Source: Streptomyces reniochalinae (GTDB taxonomy: Bacteria; Actinomycetota; Actinomycetes; Streptomycetales; Streptomycetaceae). Taken from it: a stretch of 64,000 nucleotides of DNA. Shown here one piece after another: positions 42,897-51,411 of the stretch. Position 1 is the first letter of the stretch, and the number at the start of each line of letters is the position of its first letter. The translations under genes and the position numbers were made by a program. The notes under the pieces were generated by a model. The model was not told where the DNA came from and made no database searches. It worked only from the letters and a program-made list of their open reading frames with translations. Location: positions 1 to 64,000 of the forward strand of contig NZ_QOIM01000047.1 of NCBI RefSeq assembly GCF_003323735.1, read 5' to 3'.

Positions 42897-44018
42897 ATGA
42901 GCGTCACCGTCCACATCGCGGGGCTTCCCCTGGAGCGTGTCGTCTTCTCCCCGTCGCCGCTGGCCGAACTGGGTACGGCGCTGCACACCCTGGCCGAGCC
43001 CGGACACCATCCCGGGGTGCACGGCTGGGCGACCGCCACCAACGCCTCGCTCAAGCAGGACCTGGCCGACCGGCTGTGCGAGGCCGACTTCCTGTGGCGG
43101 ACGACCTTCTCCGACATCCTGCTGGGCTTCGCGGGGCTGCGGGACGCCTCCGCGCAGCCCGGCGGGACGCTCTCGCAGGACCTGGACCTGCTCGACCGGC
43201 TCGACGACGAGAGTTACGTCATGGCCGCCCTGGAGTTCACCTGCGGTGCGCTCTACGGAACCGACGCGGTCCGCTCCCCGCTGGCCGACCCGGCGCTGCG
43301 GGAGAGGGCCCTCGACCTGGCGGCGGCCCGGGGTCCGCAGCAGCAGCGGTTCACGCAGCGGCTGCTGGACGACCCGCCCGCCGTACGGTCCTGGATACGC
43401 CGCCTGTTCGAGGACTGCGACCGGGCCTTCTTCGCCGACACCTGGAACCGGGTGCGGCCGCAGCTGACCGCCGACGCGCGCGAGAAGACCGAGTTGCTGC
43501 GCCGCAGGGGGCTGGCGGCCACCCTGGCGGCCGTCTCCCCCGCGCTGTCGACCGACGAGGCGGGCAGCGTCATCGACGCCGACAAGCTCGCCAGCGCGCG
43601 CACCACCGCCGTGGACCCCGCGGTGGGGCCCGGCGTGACGTTCGTCCCGTCCATCCACCAGTGGCCGCATCTGCTGGTGCTGCACCGGCACGGGTGGCGG
43701 CCCGTCGTGCACTACCCGGTCGCGGCACCCGAGTTGCCAGGTCCGCTGTCGGTGGACCAGTTCAAGCTGCGGATGGAGGCCCTGGCCCATCCGATGCGGA
43801 TGCGGCTGTGCCGGAACCTGGCGCGGGCGCCCTACTCCACCAGCGAACTCGCCGACCAGTACGCGCTCAGCTCCCCCGAGGTCTCCCGGCACCTGGCGGT
43901 GCTGAAGAAGGCGGGTCTGATCACCGCCAGGCGGCGCGGACGGTACGTGCAGTACCAGCTCGATCTCAAGGTGGTGGGACGGCTGGGCAGCGACTTCCTG
44001 GAGACGGTGCTGCGATGA
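42897..44018 (+). CDS. DUF5937 / ArsR-type helix-turn-helix regulator
   Basis: Regulator of 373 aa. The N-terminal ~285 residues are a DUF5937 domain (VHIAGLPLERVVFSPSPLAELGTALHTLAEPGHHPGVHGWATAT...). The C-terminus is an ArsR-like winged helix (MEALAHPMRMRLCRNLARAPYSTSELADQYALSSPEVSRHLAVLKKAGLITARRRGRYVQYQL). The ATG at 42897 follows GGATGGAGGGC. The large domain before the DNA-binding part is probably a ligand or dimer module. A 20-bp palindrome upstream suggests autoregulation. No partner enzyme or transporter is obvious. Confidence 0.85.
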   Translation: MSVTVHIAGLPLERVVFSPSPLAELGTALHTLAEPGHHPGVHGWATATNASLKQDLADRLCEADFLWRTTFSDILLGFAGLRDASAQPGGTLSQDLDLLDRLDDESYVMAALEFTCGALYGTDAVRSPLADPALRERALDLAAARGPQQQRFTQRLLDDPPAVRSWIRRLFEDCDRAFFADTWNRVRPQLTADAREKTELLRRRGLAATLAAVSPALSTDEAGSVIDADKLASARTTAVDPAVGPGVTFVPSIHQWPHLLVLHRHGWRPVVHYPVAAPELPGPLSVDQFKLRMEALAHPMRMRLCRNLARAPYSTSELADQYALSSPEVSRHLAVLKKAGLITARRRGRYVQYQLDLKVVGRLGSDFLETVLR

Positions 44019-44073
44019 CGCCCGGGGCAGTGGCCCCGCTGATGCCCCGGGGGGGGCAGCGGCCGCCCGGGGG

Positions 44074-44751
44074 TCAGCCCCCCGCCCGTACCAGGCCCGT
44101 CTCGTACGCCAGGACGACCGCCTGGACGCGGTCGCGCAGCCCCAGCTTGGACAGGATGCGGCCCACGTGGGTCTTGACCGTCGCTTCGGAGAGCACCAGC
44201 CGGGCGGCGATCTCTCCGTTGGACAGGCCCTGGGCGATGAGCGTGAGCACCTCCCGCTCGCGTTCGGTCAGGCGTTCCAGCTCCTTGGCGACCGGCTCGG
44301 TGGCGGTGGCGGGCAGCACCGAGGAGAACCGGTCGATCAGCCGCCGCGTGGTGCTGGGCGCCACCACCGCGTCGCCGCTGTGCACCGCGCGGATGGCCTC
44401 CAGCAGGTCGCCGGGCGGCACGTCCTTGAGCATGAACCCGCTGGCCCCCGACTTGAGCGCGGAGAACGCGTACTCGTCCAGGTCGAACGTGGTCAGGATC
44501 AGCACCTTCGGACCGCCCGGGCCTCCCTCACCGCCCTCGCAGATGCGGCGGGTGGCCTCGACCCCGTCGACGTTCGGCATCCGCACGTCCATCAGCACCA
44601 CGTCCACCGGCGTCTGCCGCAGGATCGCCAGCGCCTCCGCGCCGTCGCCCGCCTCGGCGGCGACCTCCATGTCCTGCTGCGCCGTGAGCACCATGCGGAA
44701 GCCGGTGCGCAGCAGCGCCTGGTCGTCGACGAGCATCACGCGGATCGTCAT
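44074..44751 (-). CDS. NarL/LuxR-type response regulator
   Basis: DNA-binding response regulator of 225 aa. The receiver domain has the acidic pair in LVDDQ, phospho-acceptor Asp in VLMDVRMPNVDG, and the Lys in MLKDVPPGDLL. The C-terminal GerE domain is LTEREREVLTLIAQGLSNGEIAARLVLSEATVKTHVGRILSKLGLRDRVQAVV. It lies 122 bp downstream of the histidine kinase gene on the same strand and is its partner. The inducing signal and targets are unknown. Confidence 0.95.
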   Translation of the reverse strand: MTIRVMLVDDQALLRTGFRMVLTAQQDMEVAAEAGDGAEALAILRQTPVDVVLMDVRMPNVDGVEATRRICEGGEGGPGGPKVLILTTFDLDEYAFSALKSGASGFMLKDVPPGDLLEAIRAVHSGDAVVAPSTTRRLIDRFSSVLPATATEPVAKELERLTEREREVLTLIAQGLSNGEIAARLVLSEATVKTHVGRILSKLGLRDRVQAVVLAYETGLVRAGG

Positions 44752-44873
44752 GCGGGGTCCTTCTCGATCGGGGGGCGGGGACAGCAGGGGACGGGAGTGC
44801 ACGGGGCGGGAGGGGGCTTCGGCCGGAGGGGAGGAGGGGGCGTTGGCCAGGACGGGCGGCGCCCCGGTACTGC

Positions 44874-46106
44874 TCAGCCGGCGCCCTTGAGAGGGAGGGC
44901 CGCACAGATGCGGAAGCCGCCGCCGGAGCGGGGACCGGCCTCCAGCGCGCCACCCACCATGCCGACCCGCTCGCGCATGCCGATCAGCCCGTGGCCGAGA
45001 CCGTCGGCGCCGCCCTCCTCGTACAGCTCGCGCTGGGCGCCGCGCCCGTCGTCCTCCGCGAGGACGGACAGCTCGTCGTCGGTGTACTGGAGCCGCACGG
45101 TCGCCCCCACGTCGGGGCCGCCGTGCTTGCGGGTGTTGGTCAGCGCCTCCTGCACGATGCGGTACGCGGTCAGCTCGACGCTGCTGGGCAGCGGGTGCGG
45201 GACTCCCTCGACCTGGAAGTCGACGGTCAGGCCCGCGCCGCGCACCTGTTCGACGAGGTCGGCGATCTGCTCCACACCGGGCTGCGGCACGTACGCGCCG
45301 CCGTCCCCCTTGGCACCGTCCTCGCTGCGCAGCACCCCCAGCAGGCGGCGCATCTCGGCGAGCGCCTGCCGGCCCGTGCCGGAGATGGTCTCCAGCGCCA
45401 TGCGGGCCTGGTCGGGCGCGTTGTCCAGCACGTAGGCGCCGCCGTCGGCCTGGACGACCATCACGGACACGTTGTGCGCCACCACGTCGTGCAGCTCGCG
45501 CGCTATCCGGGCCCGCTCGGCGGCGACGGCCACCTTGGCCTGCGCCTCCCGCTCCTTCTCCAGCCGCCGGGCGCGCTCCTCCAGCTGGAGGTAGTAGGCG
45601 CGGCGGGTGCGCAGGGAGTCGCCGAGCACCCAGGCCATCACGAACGCCAGTGTCATGAACAGCGTGCCGAAGATGTCGTTCGCCAGGCCGCCCGTCGTGC
45701 TCGGCCAGCGCACCGCACTGATGCTGGGGGTCAGCAGCGCGCCCGCCAGCGCGAACCTGGAGGCCCACCTGACGTGCCGGGAGGCGACGGTGAAGACGAT
45801 GACCAGGAACGCGAAGTTTCCGGGGAACGCGCTGACGTTGACGATCACCTGAGCCACGCCCGTACCGGTGGCCAGCACCAGCATCTTCTCCGGGGCCCTG
45901 CGGCGCAGCGCCACGACCGCGCTCAGCGCTAGCGCGATGGGGACCATCGCGATCTGCTCCTGGGGCGTGGTCGAGAGCCCCTCGGCCTCCGGCGGCGCTG
46001 ACACGCTGGCGACGATCCACAGCGACGACAGCATCAGCAGCGCGACAGCCCAGAGGCTGTCCACCCACGTGGGGTGCCTGCGGATGAAGTCGTAGAGCCG
46101 GTGCAC
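44874..46106 (-). CDS. sensor histidine kinase
   Basis: DesK/NarX-class kinase of 410 aa. The N-terminal half has about six membrane helices with short loops, so sensing is probably within the membrane. A coiled coil (YYLQLEERARRLEKEREAQAK) leads to the H-box (RARIARELHDVVAHNVSVMVVQ) and the ATPase domain (VQEALTNTRKHGG, GHGLIGMRERVGMVGG). Start: TACGCT lies exactly 7 nt before the GTG at 46106, making a leaderless start more likely than the longer frame from 46133. It forms a pair with the NarL-type regulator downstream. Confidence 0.93.
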   Translation of the reverse strand: MHRLYDFIRRHPTWVDSLWAVALLMLSSLWIVASVSAPPEAEGLSTTPQEQIAMVPIALALSAVVALRRRAPEKMLVLATGTGVAQVIVNVSAFPGNFAFLVIVFTVASRHVRWASRFALAGALLTPSISAVRWPSTTGGLANDIFGTLFMTLAFVMAWVLGDSLRTRRAYYLQLEERARRLEKEREAQAKVAVAAERARIARELHDVVAHNVSVMVVQADGGAYVLDNAPDQARMALETISGTGRQALAEMRRLLGVLRSEDGAKGDGGAYVPQPGVEQIADLVEQVRGAGLTVDFQVEGVPHPLPSSVELTAYRIVQEALTNTRKHGGPDVGATVRLQYTDDELSVLAEDDGRGAQRELYEEGGADGLGHGLIGMRERVGMVGGALEAGPRSGGGFRICAALPLKGAG

Positions 46107-46221
46107 GTCACCCAGCGTATGCAGACCGGGCACGTGCGGGGGTCAGCCGGACGGCCGATCCGGGGACGGCGCTCCTACTCCCCAAGGTGGAGGGCGCCGG
46201 TCCGCGCATACGGTGAGGCCC

Positions 46222-47232
46222 ATGCTCCCCCAGTTGCCCGGCTGGCGCTCGGCCACCGCGACCGCCCTCTACGGGCCCGGCGGTTTCTACACCCGTCAGG
46301 CGCCCGCCGCCCATTTCCGCACCTCCGTGCACGCCTCCGGGCACTTCGCCCACGCGGTGGCGCGTCTCCTGCTGCGGGTGGACGCGGCCCTCGGGCACCC
46401 TCCGCGCCTCGACCTGGTCGACGTCGGCGCCGGCGCCGGCGAGCTCCTCACGGGGGTGGCGGCCGCGCTGCGCGAGCACGAGGCCGCCGGGGCCGGGGCA
46501 CTGGCGCGCCTGCGGTCCACCGCCGTCGAGCACCGGCCGCGCCCCGAGGGCCTCGACCCGGCCGTCCACTGGAGCGCGCGCCTGCCGGACCCCGCCACGG
46601 TGACGGGGCTGCTGTTCGCCAACGAGTGGCTGGACAACGTGCCCGTCGACGTCGCCGAGAACGACCGCACGGGGACGGCACGGCTGGTACTGGTCGCGCC
46701 CGACGGCAGCGAACGGCACGGGCCGCCCGTCACCGGCGCCGACGCCCGGTGGCTGGAGCGGTGGTGGCCGCTGGACCAGGCGGGCGAAGGGGCCCGCGCG
46801 GAGATCGGCCACCCCCGCGACGCCGCCTGGGCGCGCGCCGCCGGCAGCGTGCGCCGCGGCCTGGCCGTCGCCGTCGACTACGGGCACACCCGCACGACCC
46901 GCCCCCCGTTCGGCACCCTCGCCGGATACCGCGAGGGCCGCGGTTGCCTCCCCGTGCCGGACGGCAGCCGCGATGTGACCTCTCACGTGGCCCTCGACGC
47001 GGCCGCCGCGAGCGCGCCAGGCACCACCCGGCTGCTCGGCCAGCGCGCCGCCCTCGGCGCCCTGGGCGTGACGGGCCGCCGCCCGGACCTCACCCTGGCG
47101 AGCTCCGATCCCGCCGCCTACGTACGCGGGCTGAGCGCGGCCGGCGAGGCCGCCGAACTGCTGGACGCGGGCGGGCTCGGCGGCTTCGGCTGGCTCGTGT
47201 CTCAGATCGACTGCACGGTGGGGCTCGGCTGA
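46222..47232 (+). CDS. SAM-dependent methyltransferase, MidA/NDUFAF7-like
   Basis: Class I methyltransferase of 336 aa related to the MidA/DUF185 proteins; the mitochondrial homologue NDUFAF7 methylates a complex I subunit. Visible parts are the N-terminal YGPGGFYTRQAPAAHFRTSVHASGHFA, the SAM-binding motif LDLVDVGAGAGELLTGVA, LLFANEWLDNVPVDV and LAVAVDYGHTRTTRPPFGTLAGYREGRG. The ATG at 46222 lies 7 nt after TACGGT (leaderless); the GTG at 46213 is the longer option. A complex I role would fit the nuoD paralogue 5.6 kb away, but that link is only suggestive. Confidence 0.85.
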   Translation: MLPQLPGWRSATATALYGPGGFYTRQAPAAHFRTSVHASGHFAHAVARLLLRVDAALGHPPRLDLVDVGAGAGELLTGVAAALREHEAAGAGALARLRSTAVEHRPRPEGLDPAVHWSARLPDPATVTGLLFANEWLDNVPVDVAENDRTGTARLVLVAPDGSERHGPPVTGADARWLERWWPLDQAGEGARAEIGHPRDAAWARAAGSVRRGLAVAVDYGHTRTTRPPFGTLAGYREGRGCLPVPDGSRDVTSHVALDAAAASAPGTTRLLGQRAALGALGVTGRRPDLTLASSDPAAYVRGLSAAGEAAELLDAGGLGGFGWLVSQIDCTVGLG

Positions 47233-47322
47233 GAGCCGCCTTCCCGGGATGTCGCCGAGCGTCTTGCCGAGGTGTCTTGCCGGGCGCCCTCGCGGTGTGT
47301 GTCCCCCGGTCGCCCTCCCGGG

Positions 47323-48480
47323 TCAGGAACTCTCGATCGACTCCAGCTCCACCTCTCCCCTGCCCACTTCGCGGGCGTCGGCGTCGATGGAGCGCCGCAG
47401 CGCCGCGTGCAGCCGCGACGGGGTGAGGACGCCGACGAACCTGTCGCCGTCCAGTACGGCGATCCAGCCGGCGTCGTGCTGGAGCATCGTGCTGAACGCC
47501 TGTTTGAGAGAGGAGCCGAGCGGCAGCCACGCCTCCATGCGGCGCGCGTGGTCGGCGACCGTGCCCTCCTGGGCTTCCACCACACCGGCCGAGACCCAGC
47601 CGTGCAGCTCGTCGGCGTCGTCGAGTACGACGGCCCAGCGGGCGCCCGCCGCGGCCATCCGCCGCGCCGCCTTGTCCAGGCGGTCGCTGAGGTGGACGGT
47701 CGGCGGCTCCTCCAGGTCACCGGGCTCGATGGGGGTGACGGACAGCCGCTTGAGGCCGCGGTCGGCGCCGACGAAATCGGCCACGTACGGCGACGCGGGG
47801 GCGCCCAGCACCGCGGCGGGCCGGTCGAACTGTTCGATCCGGCCCTCCCCGTAGACGGCGATGCGGTCGCCGAGCCGCACGGCCTCCTCGATGTCGTGCG
47901 TCACGAACAGCACCGTCTTGTGCAGGCGGGACTGCAAGCGCAGGAACTCCGTCTGCAAATGCTCGCGCACCACCGGGTCCACCGCGCCGAACGGCTCGTC
48001 CATCAGCAGCACCGGCGGATCGGCCGCCAGCGCCCGCGCGACACCCACCCGCTGCCGCTGCCCGCCGCTGAGCTGGTCGGGGTAGCGGTCGCCGAAGACG
48101 GACGGGTCCAGACCCACCAGGTCCAGCAGCTCGCGGGCACGCTCACGCCGGCGCGCCTTCGACCAGCCCAGCAGGTGCGGGACGGTGGCCGTGTTGTCCA
48201 GCACCGTGCGGTGCGGGAAAAGACCCGTCTGCTGGATGACGTAGCCCATCCGGCGGCGCAGCTCGACCGGTTCGACCCCGGCGATGTCCTCGCCGGCGAC
48301 CAGGATGCGGCCCTGCGTCGGCTCGATCAGCCGGTTGACCATCTTCATGGTCGTGGTCTTGCCGCAGCCCGAGGGACCGACGAGCGTGACCAGCTCGCCT
48401 TCGGCGACCTCGAGGGACAGCCCCTCGACGGCGACCGTCCCGTCGGGGTAGCGCTTGGTCACGTTCTCGAAGCGAATCAT
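47323..48480 (-). CDS. glycine betaine/choline-type ABC ATPase with CBS domains
   Basis: OpuC/ProV-type importer ATPase of 385 aa. The nucleotide-binding domain has Walker A GPSGCGKTT, QQTGLFPH, signature LSGGQRQRVGVARAL, Walker B LLMDEPFGAVDP and H-loop VTHDIEEAV. Two CBS repeats follow (DELHGWVSAGVVEA, GWIAVLDGDRFVGVLTPSRLHAAL), which in relatives sense ionic strength. ATG at 48480 is preferred because AGAGG is then properly spaced; the upstream in-frame ATG has none. Its permease and binding-protein genes are transcribed divergently across a 205-bp promoter region. Confidence 0.93.
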   Translation of the reverse strand: MIRFENVTKRYPDGTVAVEGLSLEVAEGELVTLVGPSGCGKTTTMKMVNRLIEPTQGRILVAGEDIAGVEPVELRRRMGYVIQQTGLFPHRTVLDNTATVPHLLGWSKARRRERARELLDLVGLDPSVFGDRYPDQLSGGQRQRVGVARALAADPPVLLMDEPFGAVDPVVREHLQTEFLRLQSRLHKTVLFVTHDIEEAVRLGDRIAVYGEGRIEQFDRPAAVLGAPASPYVADFVGADRGLKRLSVTPIEPGDLEEPPTVHLSDRLDKAARRMAAAGARWAVVLDDADELHGWVSAGVVEAQEGTVADHARRMEAWLPLGSSLKQAFSTMLQHDAGWIAVLDGDRFVGVLTPSRLHAALRRSIDADAREVGRGEVELESIESS

Positions 48481-48536
48481 GGTCATCCTCTTATCCCCGT
48501 CGGACCCGGACCTCTCCTGTGGTACCCGAACACCGA

Positions 48537-48640
48537 ATCACGGCACACTGACAAACCTTCAATCCTTCGATCCTTCGCGCGTGGATGAACACCGCGTCGC
48601 GGGATACGGCACTGCGGACCGATTGTCAGTCTGTCGGGAT
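48537..48640. promoter_or_regulatory. divergent promoter region with paired inverted TTGTCAGT elements
   Basis: An 18-bp motif, TTGTCAGT(C/G)TG(T/C)CG(G/T)GAT, occurs at 48623-48640 on the plus strand and at 48554-48537 on the minus strand (15 of 18 bases identical). Each copy points towards one of the divergent transcription units, so they may be two promoters read by the same sigma factor, or two sites for one osmoregulator. Confidence 0.55.
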
Positions 48641-48691
48641 AGGGTCGGCCGACATCACGGTGGGACCGCACGGCACGGGGAGGTGACCGGC

Positions 48692-49495
48692 GTGAGCAGC
48701 ACGGCGACGGGCGGCCCGGAGGGCTGTCTGGCACAGAACGACTGGCTGTGCGGGGAATACCTGCGCACCCGGCAGAGCGAACTGCTCGACGCCACGGTCG
48801 AGCACGTCTGGATCACCGCGGCCTCCGTCGGCATCGCCCTGCTGCTGGCGCTGCCACTGGCCGTCGCGGCCCGCCGCTGGCGCGCGGCGCGCGGCCCCGC
48901 CCTCGGTGTGACGACGGTGCTCTACACCATCCCGTCACTGGCGATGTTCGCGCTGCTGCTGCCCGTCTTCGGACTCTCGGCGGCCGTGGTGGTCACCGGC
49001 CTGGTGCTGTACTCGCTCACCGTCCTGGTGCGCAACATCCTCGCGGGCCTGGACGCCGTACCGGCCGAGGCCAGGGAGGCCGCCCGCGGCATGGGGTACG
49101 GGCCCGGCAGGCTGCTGTTCGAGGTCGAACTGCCCCTGGCGCTGCCTGCGCTGCTGGCGGGGGTGCGCATCGCGACGGTCACGGCGGTGTCTCTGACCAC
49201 CATCGGCGCCATCGTCGGCTACGGCGGCCTGGGCAACCTCATCTACGACGGCATGGAGAGCTACTTCAAGTCGCAGGTGCTGACCGCCTCCGCGATCTGC
49301 GTCCTCCTCGCCGTCGCCGCCGACGTGCTGCTCCTGTGGCTCGGGCGGGCGCTCACCCCCTGGACGCGGACCCGCAGCCGTGCCCGGAAGCGAGGAACGG
49401 GCGCAGGTCGGCCGAAGGGGACGAAGGAGCCGAGGGGGACACAGCAGCCCCCGCCCGGCACCGCCGGCACGGACCTCGTCGGAAAGGCGGGCTGA
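48692..49495 (+). CDS. OpuC-type ABC permease 1
   Basis: Importer permease of 267 aa (BPD_transp_1 family). After a short N-terminus (CLAQNDWLCGEYL), five to six membrane helices carry the EAA loop AREAARGMGYGPGRLLFEVELPLALPALLAG, which contacts the ATPase, and GYGGLGNLIYDGM. The C-terminus is a basic Gly/Pro-rich tail. The GTG at 48692 follows GGGAGGTGA. Only 6 bp separate it from the second permease gene, so the two permeases are co-translated. Confidence 0.92.
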   Translation: MSSTATGGPEGCLAQNDWLCGEYLRTRQSELLDATVEHVWITAASVGIALLLALPLAVAARRWRAARGPALGVTTVLYTIPSLAMFALLLPVFGLSAAVVVTGLVLYSLTVLVRNILAGLDAVPAEAREAARGMGYGPGRLLFEVELPLALPALLAGVRIATVTAVSLTTIGAIVGYGGLGNLIYDGMESYFKSQVLTASAICVLLAVAADVLLLWLGRALTPWTRTRSRARKRGTGAGRPKGTKEPRGTQQPPPGTAGTDLVGKAG

Positions 49496-49501
49496 GCTGC
49501 C

Positions 49502-50290
49502 ATGGGCATCTTCACCGACGTGTGGACGTGGCTGACCACGGGATCCCACTGGACGGAGAACGGCGGGGTGCTCCAGCGCCTCACCGAACACGCCTACCTG
49601 ACGGGCGTCTGCCTGCTGCTCTCCTGCGCGATCGCCCTGCCACTGGCGCTGTGGCTCGGCCACGTGGGGCGCGGCGGCGCGCTCGCGGTCAACCTGTCCA
49701 ACGCGGGCCGCGCGATCCCCACCTTCGCCGTGCTGGTCCTGCTCTCGATGGGACCGCTGGGCCGGCACGGCGACTGGGCGACGATCGTGGCGCTGGTGCT
49801 GTTCGCGCTGCCTCCGCTGCTGACGAACGCCTACACGGGCGTACGCGAGGCGGACCGCGAGGTCGTCGAAGCCGCCCGCGGCATGGGCATGACGGGGTGG
49901 CAGCTGCTGCGCCAGGTCGAGCTCCCCCTCGCGCTGCCGCTGATCATGACCGGGATCCAGACGGCCGCCGTCCAGCTCGTCGCCACCGCCACGCTCGCCG
50001 CGCTGCCCGGCGGCGGCGGCCTCGGGCGGCTGATCACCGCCGGGTTCGGCAACTACGACACCGCCCAGGTGGTCGCCGGAGCACTGCTGGTGGCCGTCCT
50101 GGCGCTGCTGGTGGAGCGCGCGCTGGCACTCGTCGAGCGGCTGCTGGACCCGATGCGGCGCGGCCCAGGACCCCGCCGGGCCGCCGCGGAAAGCGGCGAA
50201 GGCGACGGCGCGGACGGGACGGGCGGCGGCGGACCGGACAGCGGCGGCCTGACCAGCAAGACCCCGGCACCCTCGCACTCCGCGGCCTGA
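49502..50290 (+). CDS. OpuC-type ABC permease 2
   Basis: Second permease (262 aa), homologous to the first: hydrophobic segments (TGVCLLLSCAIALPLALWLG, PTFAVLVLLSMGPLG), EAA loop VVEAARGMGMTGWQLLRQVELPLALPLIMTGIQTAAVQLVATATLAAL, and GGGLGRLITAGFGNYD. The tail is Gly/Asp-rich. It should dimerise with permease 1 in the inner membrane and import a compatible solute such as glycine betaine or choline. Confidence 0.92.
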   Translation: MGIFTDVWTWLTTGSHWTENGGVLQRLTEHAYLTGVCLLLSCAIALPLALWLGHVGRGGALAVNLSNAGRAIPTFAVLVLLSMGPLGRHGDWATIVALVLFALPPLLTNAYTGVREADREVVEAARGMGMTGWQLLRQVELPLALPLIMTGIQTAAVQLVATATLAALPGGGGLGRLITAGFGNYDTAQVVAGALLVAVLALLVERALALVERLLDPMRRGPGPRRAAAESGEGDGADGTGGGGPDSGGLTSKTPAPSHSAA

Positions 50291-50342
50291 CACCCGCCGC
50301 CCACGCCCGAACACGACCACAGACATCCGGACGAATGGACGC

Positions 50343-51347
50343 ATGATGGCCTCCACCCCGACCACCCCGCGCGCGCCACGCCCCTCCACCACCCGGCGCG
50401 CCCCCATGCGCCGACGCGCCCTCGCCGCGGGCGGCGCCGTCGCCGCACTGACCCTCTCGCTCACCGCCTGCGGCGGCAACGACCTGGAGAAGGAAGGCGG
50501 CAGCGGCGGTGGCGGCAAGGGCAGCCTCGTCATCGGCTCCGCGGGGTTCACCGAATCGGAGATCCTCGCCGAGCTGTACGCCGGCGTCCTGTCCGAAGCC
50601 GGCTACAAGACGAGCGTCAAGAACGTCAAGAACCGCGAGCTGTACGCGCCCGAGCTCGAAAAGGGCCGCATCGACGTCGTACCGGAGTACGCCGCGACGA
50701 TGGCCGAGTTCCTCAACGCGAAGAAGAACGGCCCCAAGGCGGATCCCGTCGCCTCGCCGAACGCCGACAAGACCGTCGAAGCCCTGCGGAAGCTGGCCGA
50801 ACCCCGCGGCCTCAAAGTCCTGGACGCGGGCAAGGCGGTGGACCAGAACGCGTTCGCCGTCTCCGCCGACTACGCCAAGAAACACAAGCTCAAGACCCTC
50901 AGCGACCTGGGCGCGTCCAAGGAGAGCGTCACCGTCGCGGCGGGCGACGAGTGCGAGACCCGCCCCTTCTGCCAGCCGGGCCTGGAGAAGACCTACGGCA
51001 TCGACGTCAAGGGCATCGACCCCAAGGGCGTGGGCACCAGCCAGTCCAAACAGGCCGTCAAGGACGGCAAGGACCAACTCGTCCTGACCACCACCACCGA
51101 CGCCACCCTCGACCAGTTCGGCCTGGTCATCCTGGACGACGACAAGAAACTCCAGAACGCCGACAACGTCCTGCCCGTCGTCAACGCCGACGACGCGGGC
51201 GAGACGAAGGTCGCAGGCGCCCTCGACGAACTCACCCGCACCCTGACCACCAAGGACCTGACCGACCTCAACCGCCAGGTCGACCAGGAACGCAAGAAGG
51301 CCAAGGACGTCGCCGAGGACTACCTCGCGGAGAAGAAACTGGCATAA
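50343..51347 (+). CDS. glycine betaine-type substrate-binding lipoprotein
   Basis: Extracellular binding protein of 334 aa. Signal peptide with an Arg-rich start (MRRRALAAGGAVAALTLSLT), lipobox LTAC with the acylated Cys near residue 43, then a Gly-rich spacer and the OpuAC domain (LVIGSAGFTESEILAELYAGVL, VVPEYAATMAEFL, VLDAGKAVDQNAFAVS, LVILDDDKKLQNADNVLPVVN). An extra ~22 residues precede the arginine run; ATG at 50343 or 50346 could also be replaced by a start nearer the signal peptide. It completes the transporter encoded by the two permeases and the divergent ATPase. Confidence 0.92.
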   Translation: MMASTPTTPRAPRPSTTRRAPMRRRALAAGGAVAALTLSLTACGGNDLEKEGGSGGGGKGSLVIGSAGFTESEILAELYAGVLSEAGYKTSVKNVKNRELYAPELEKGRIDVVPEYAATMAEFLNAKKNGPKADPVASPNADKTVEALRKLAEPRGLKVLDAGKAVDQNAFAVSADYAKKHKLKTLSDLGASKESVTVAAGDECETRPFCQPGLEKTYGIDVKGIDPKGVGTSQSKQAVKDGKDQLVLTTTTDATLDQFGLVILDDDKKLQNADNVLPVVNADDAGETKVAGALDELTRTLTTKDLTDLNRQVDQERKKAKDVAEDYLAEKKLA

Positions 51348-51411
51348 GGACACCCCCGCGGCGACCTCGGCCGGTGTCGCCGCACGAGCCGCACACGGTA
51401 AATTCCCAGCC

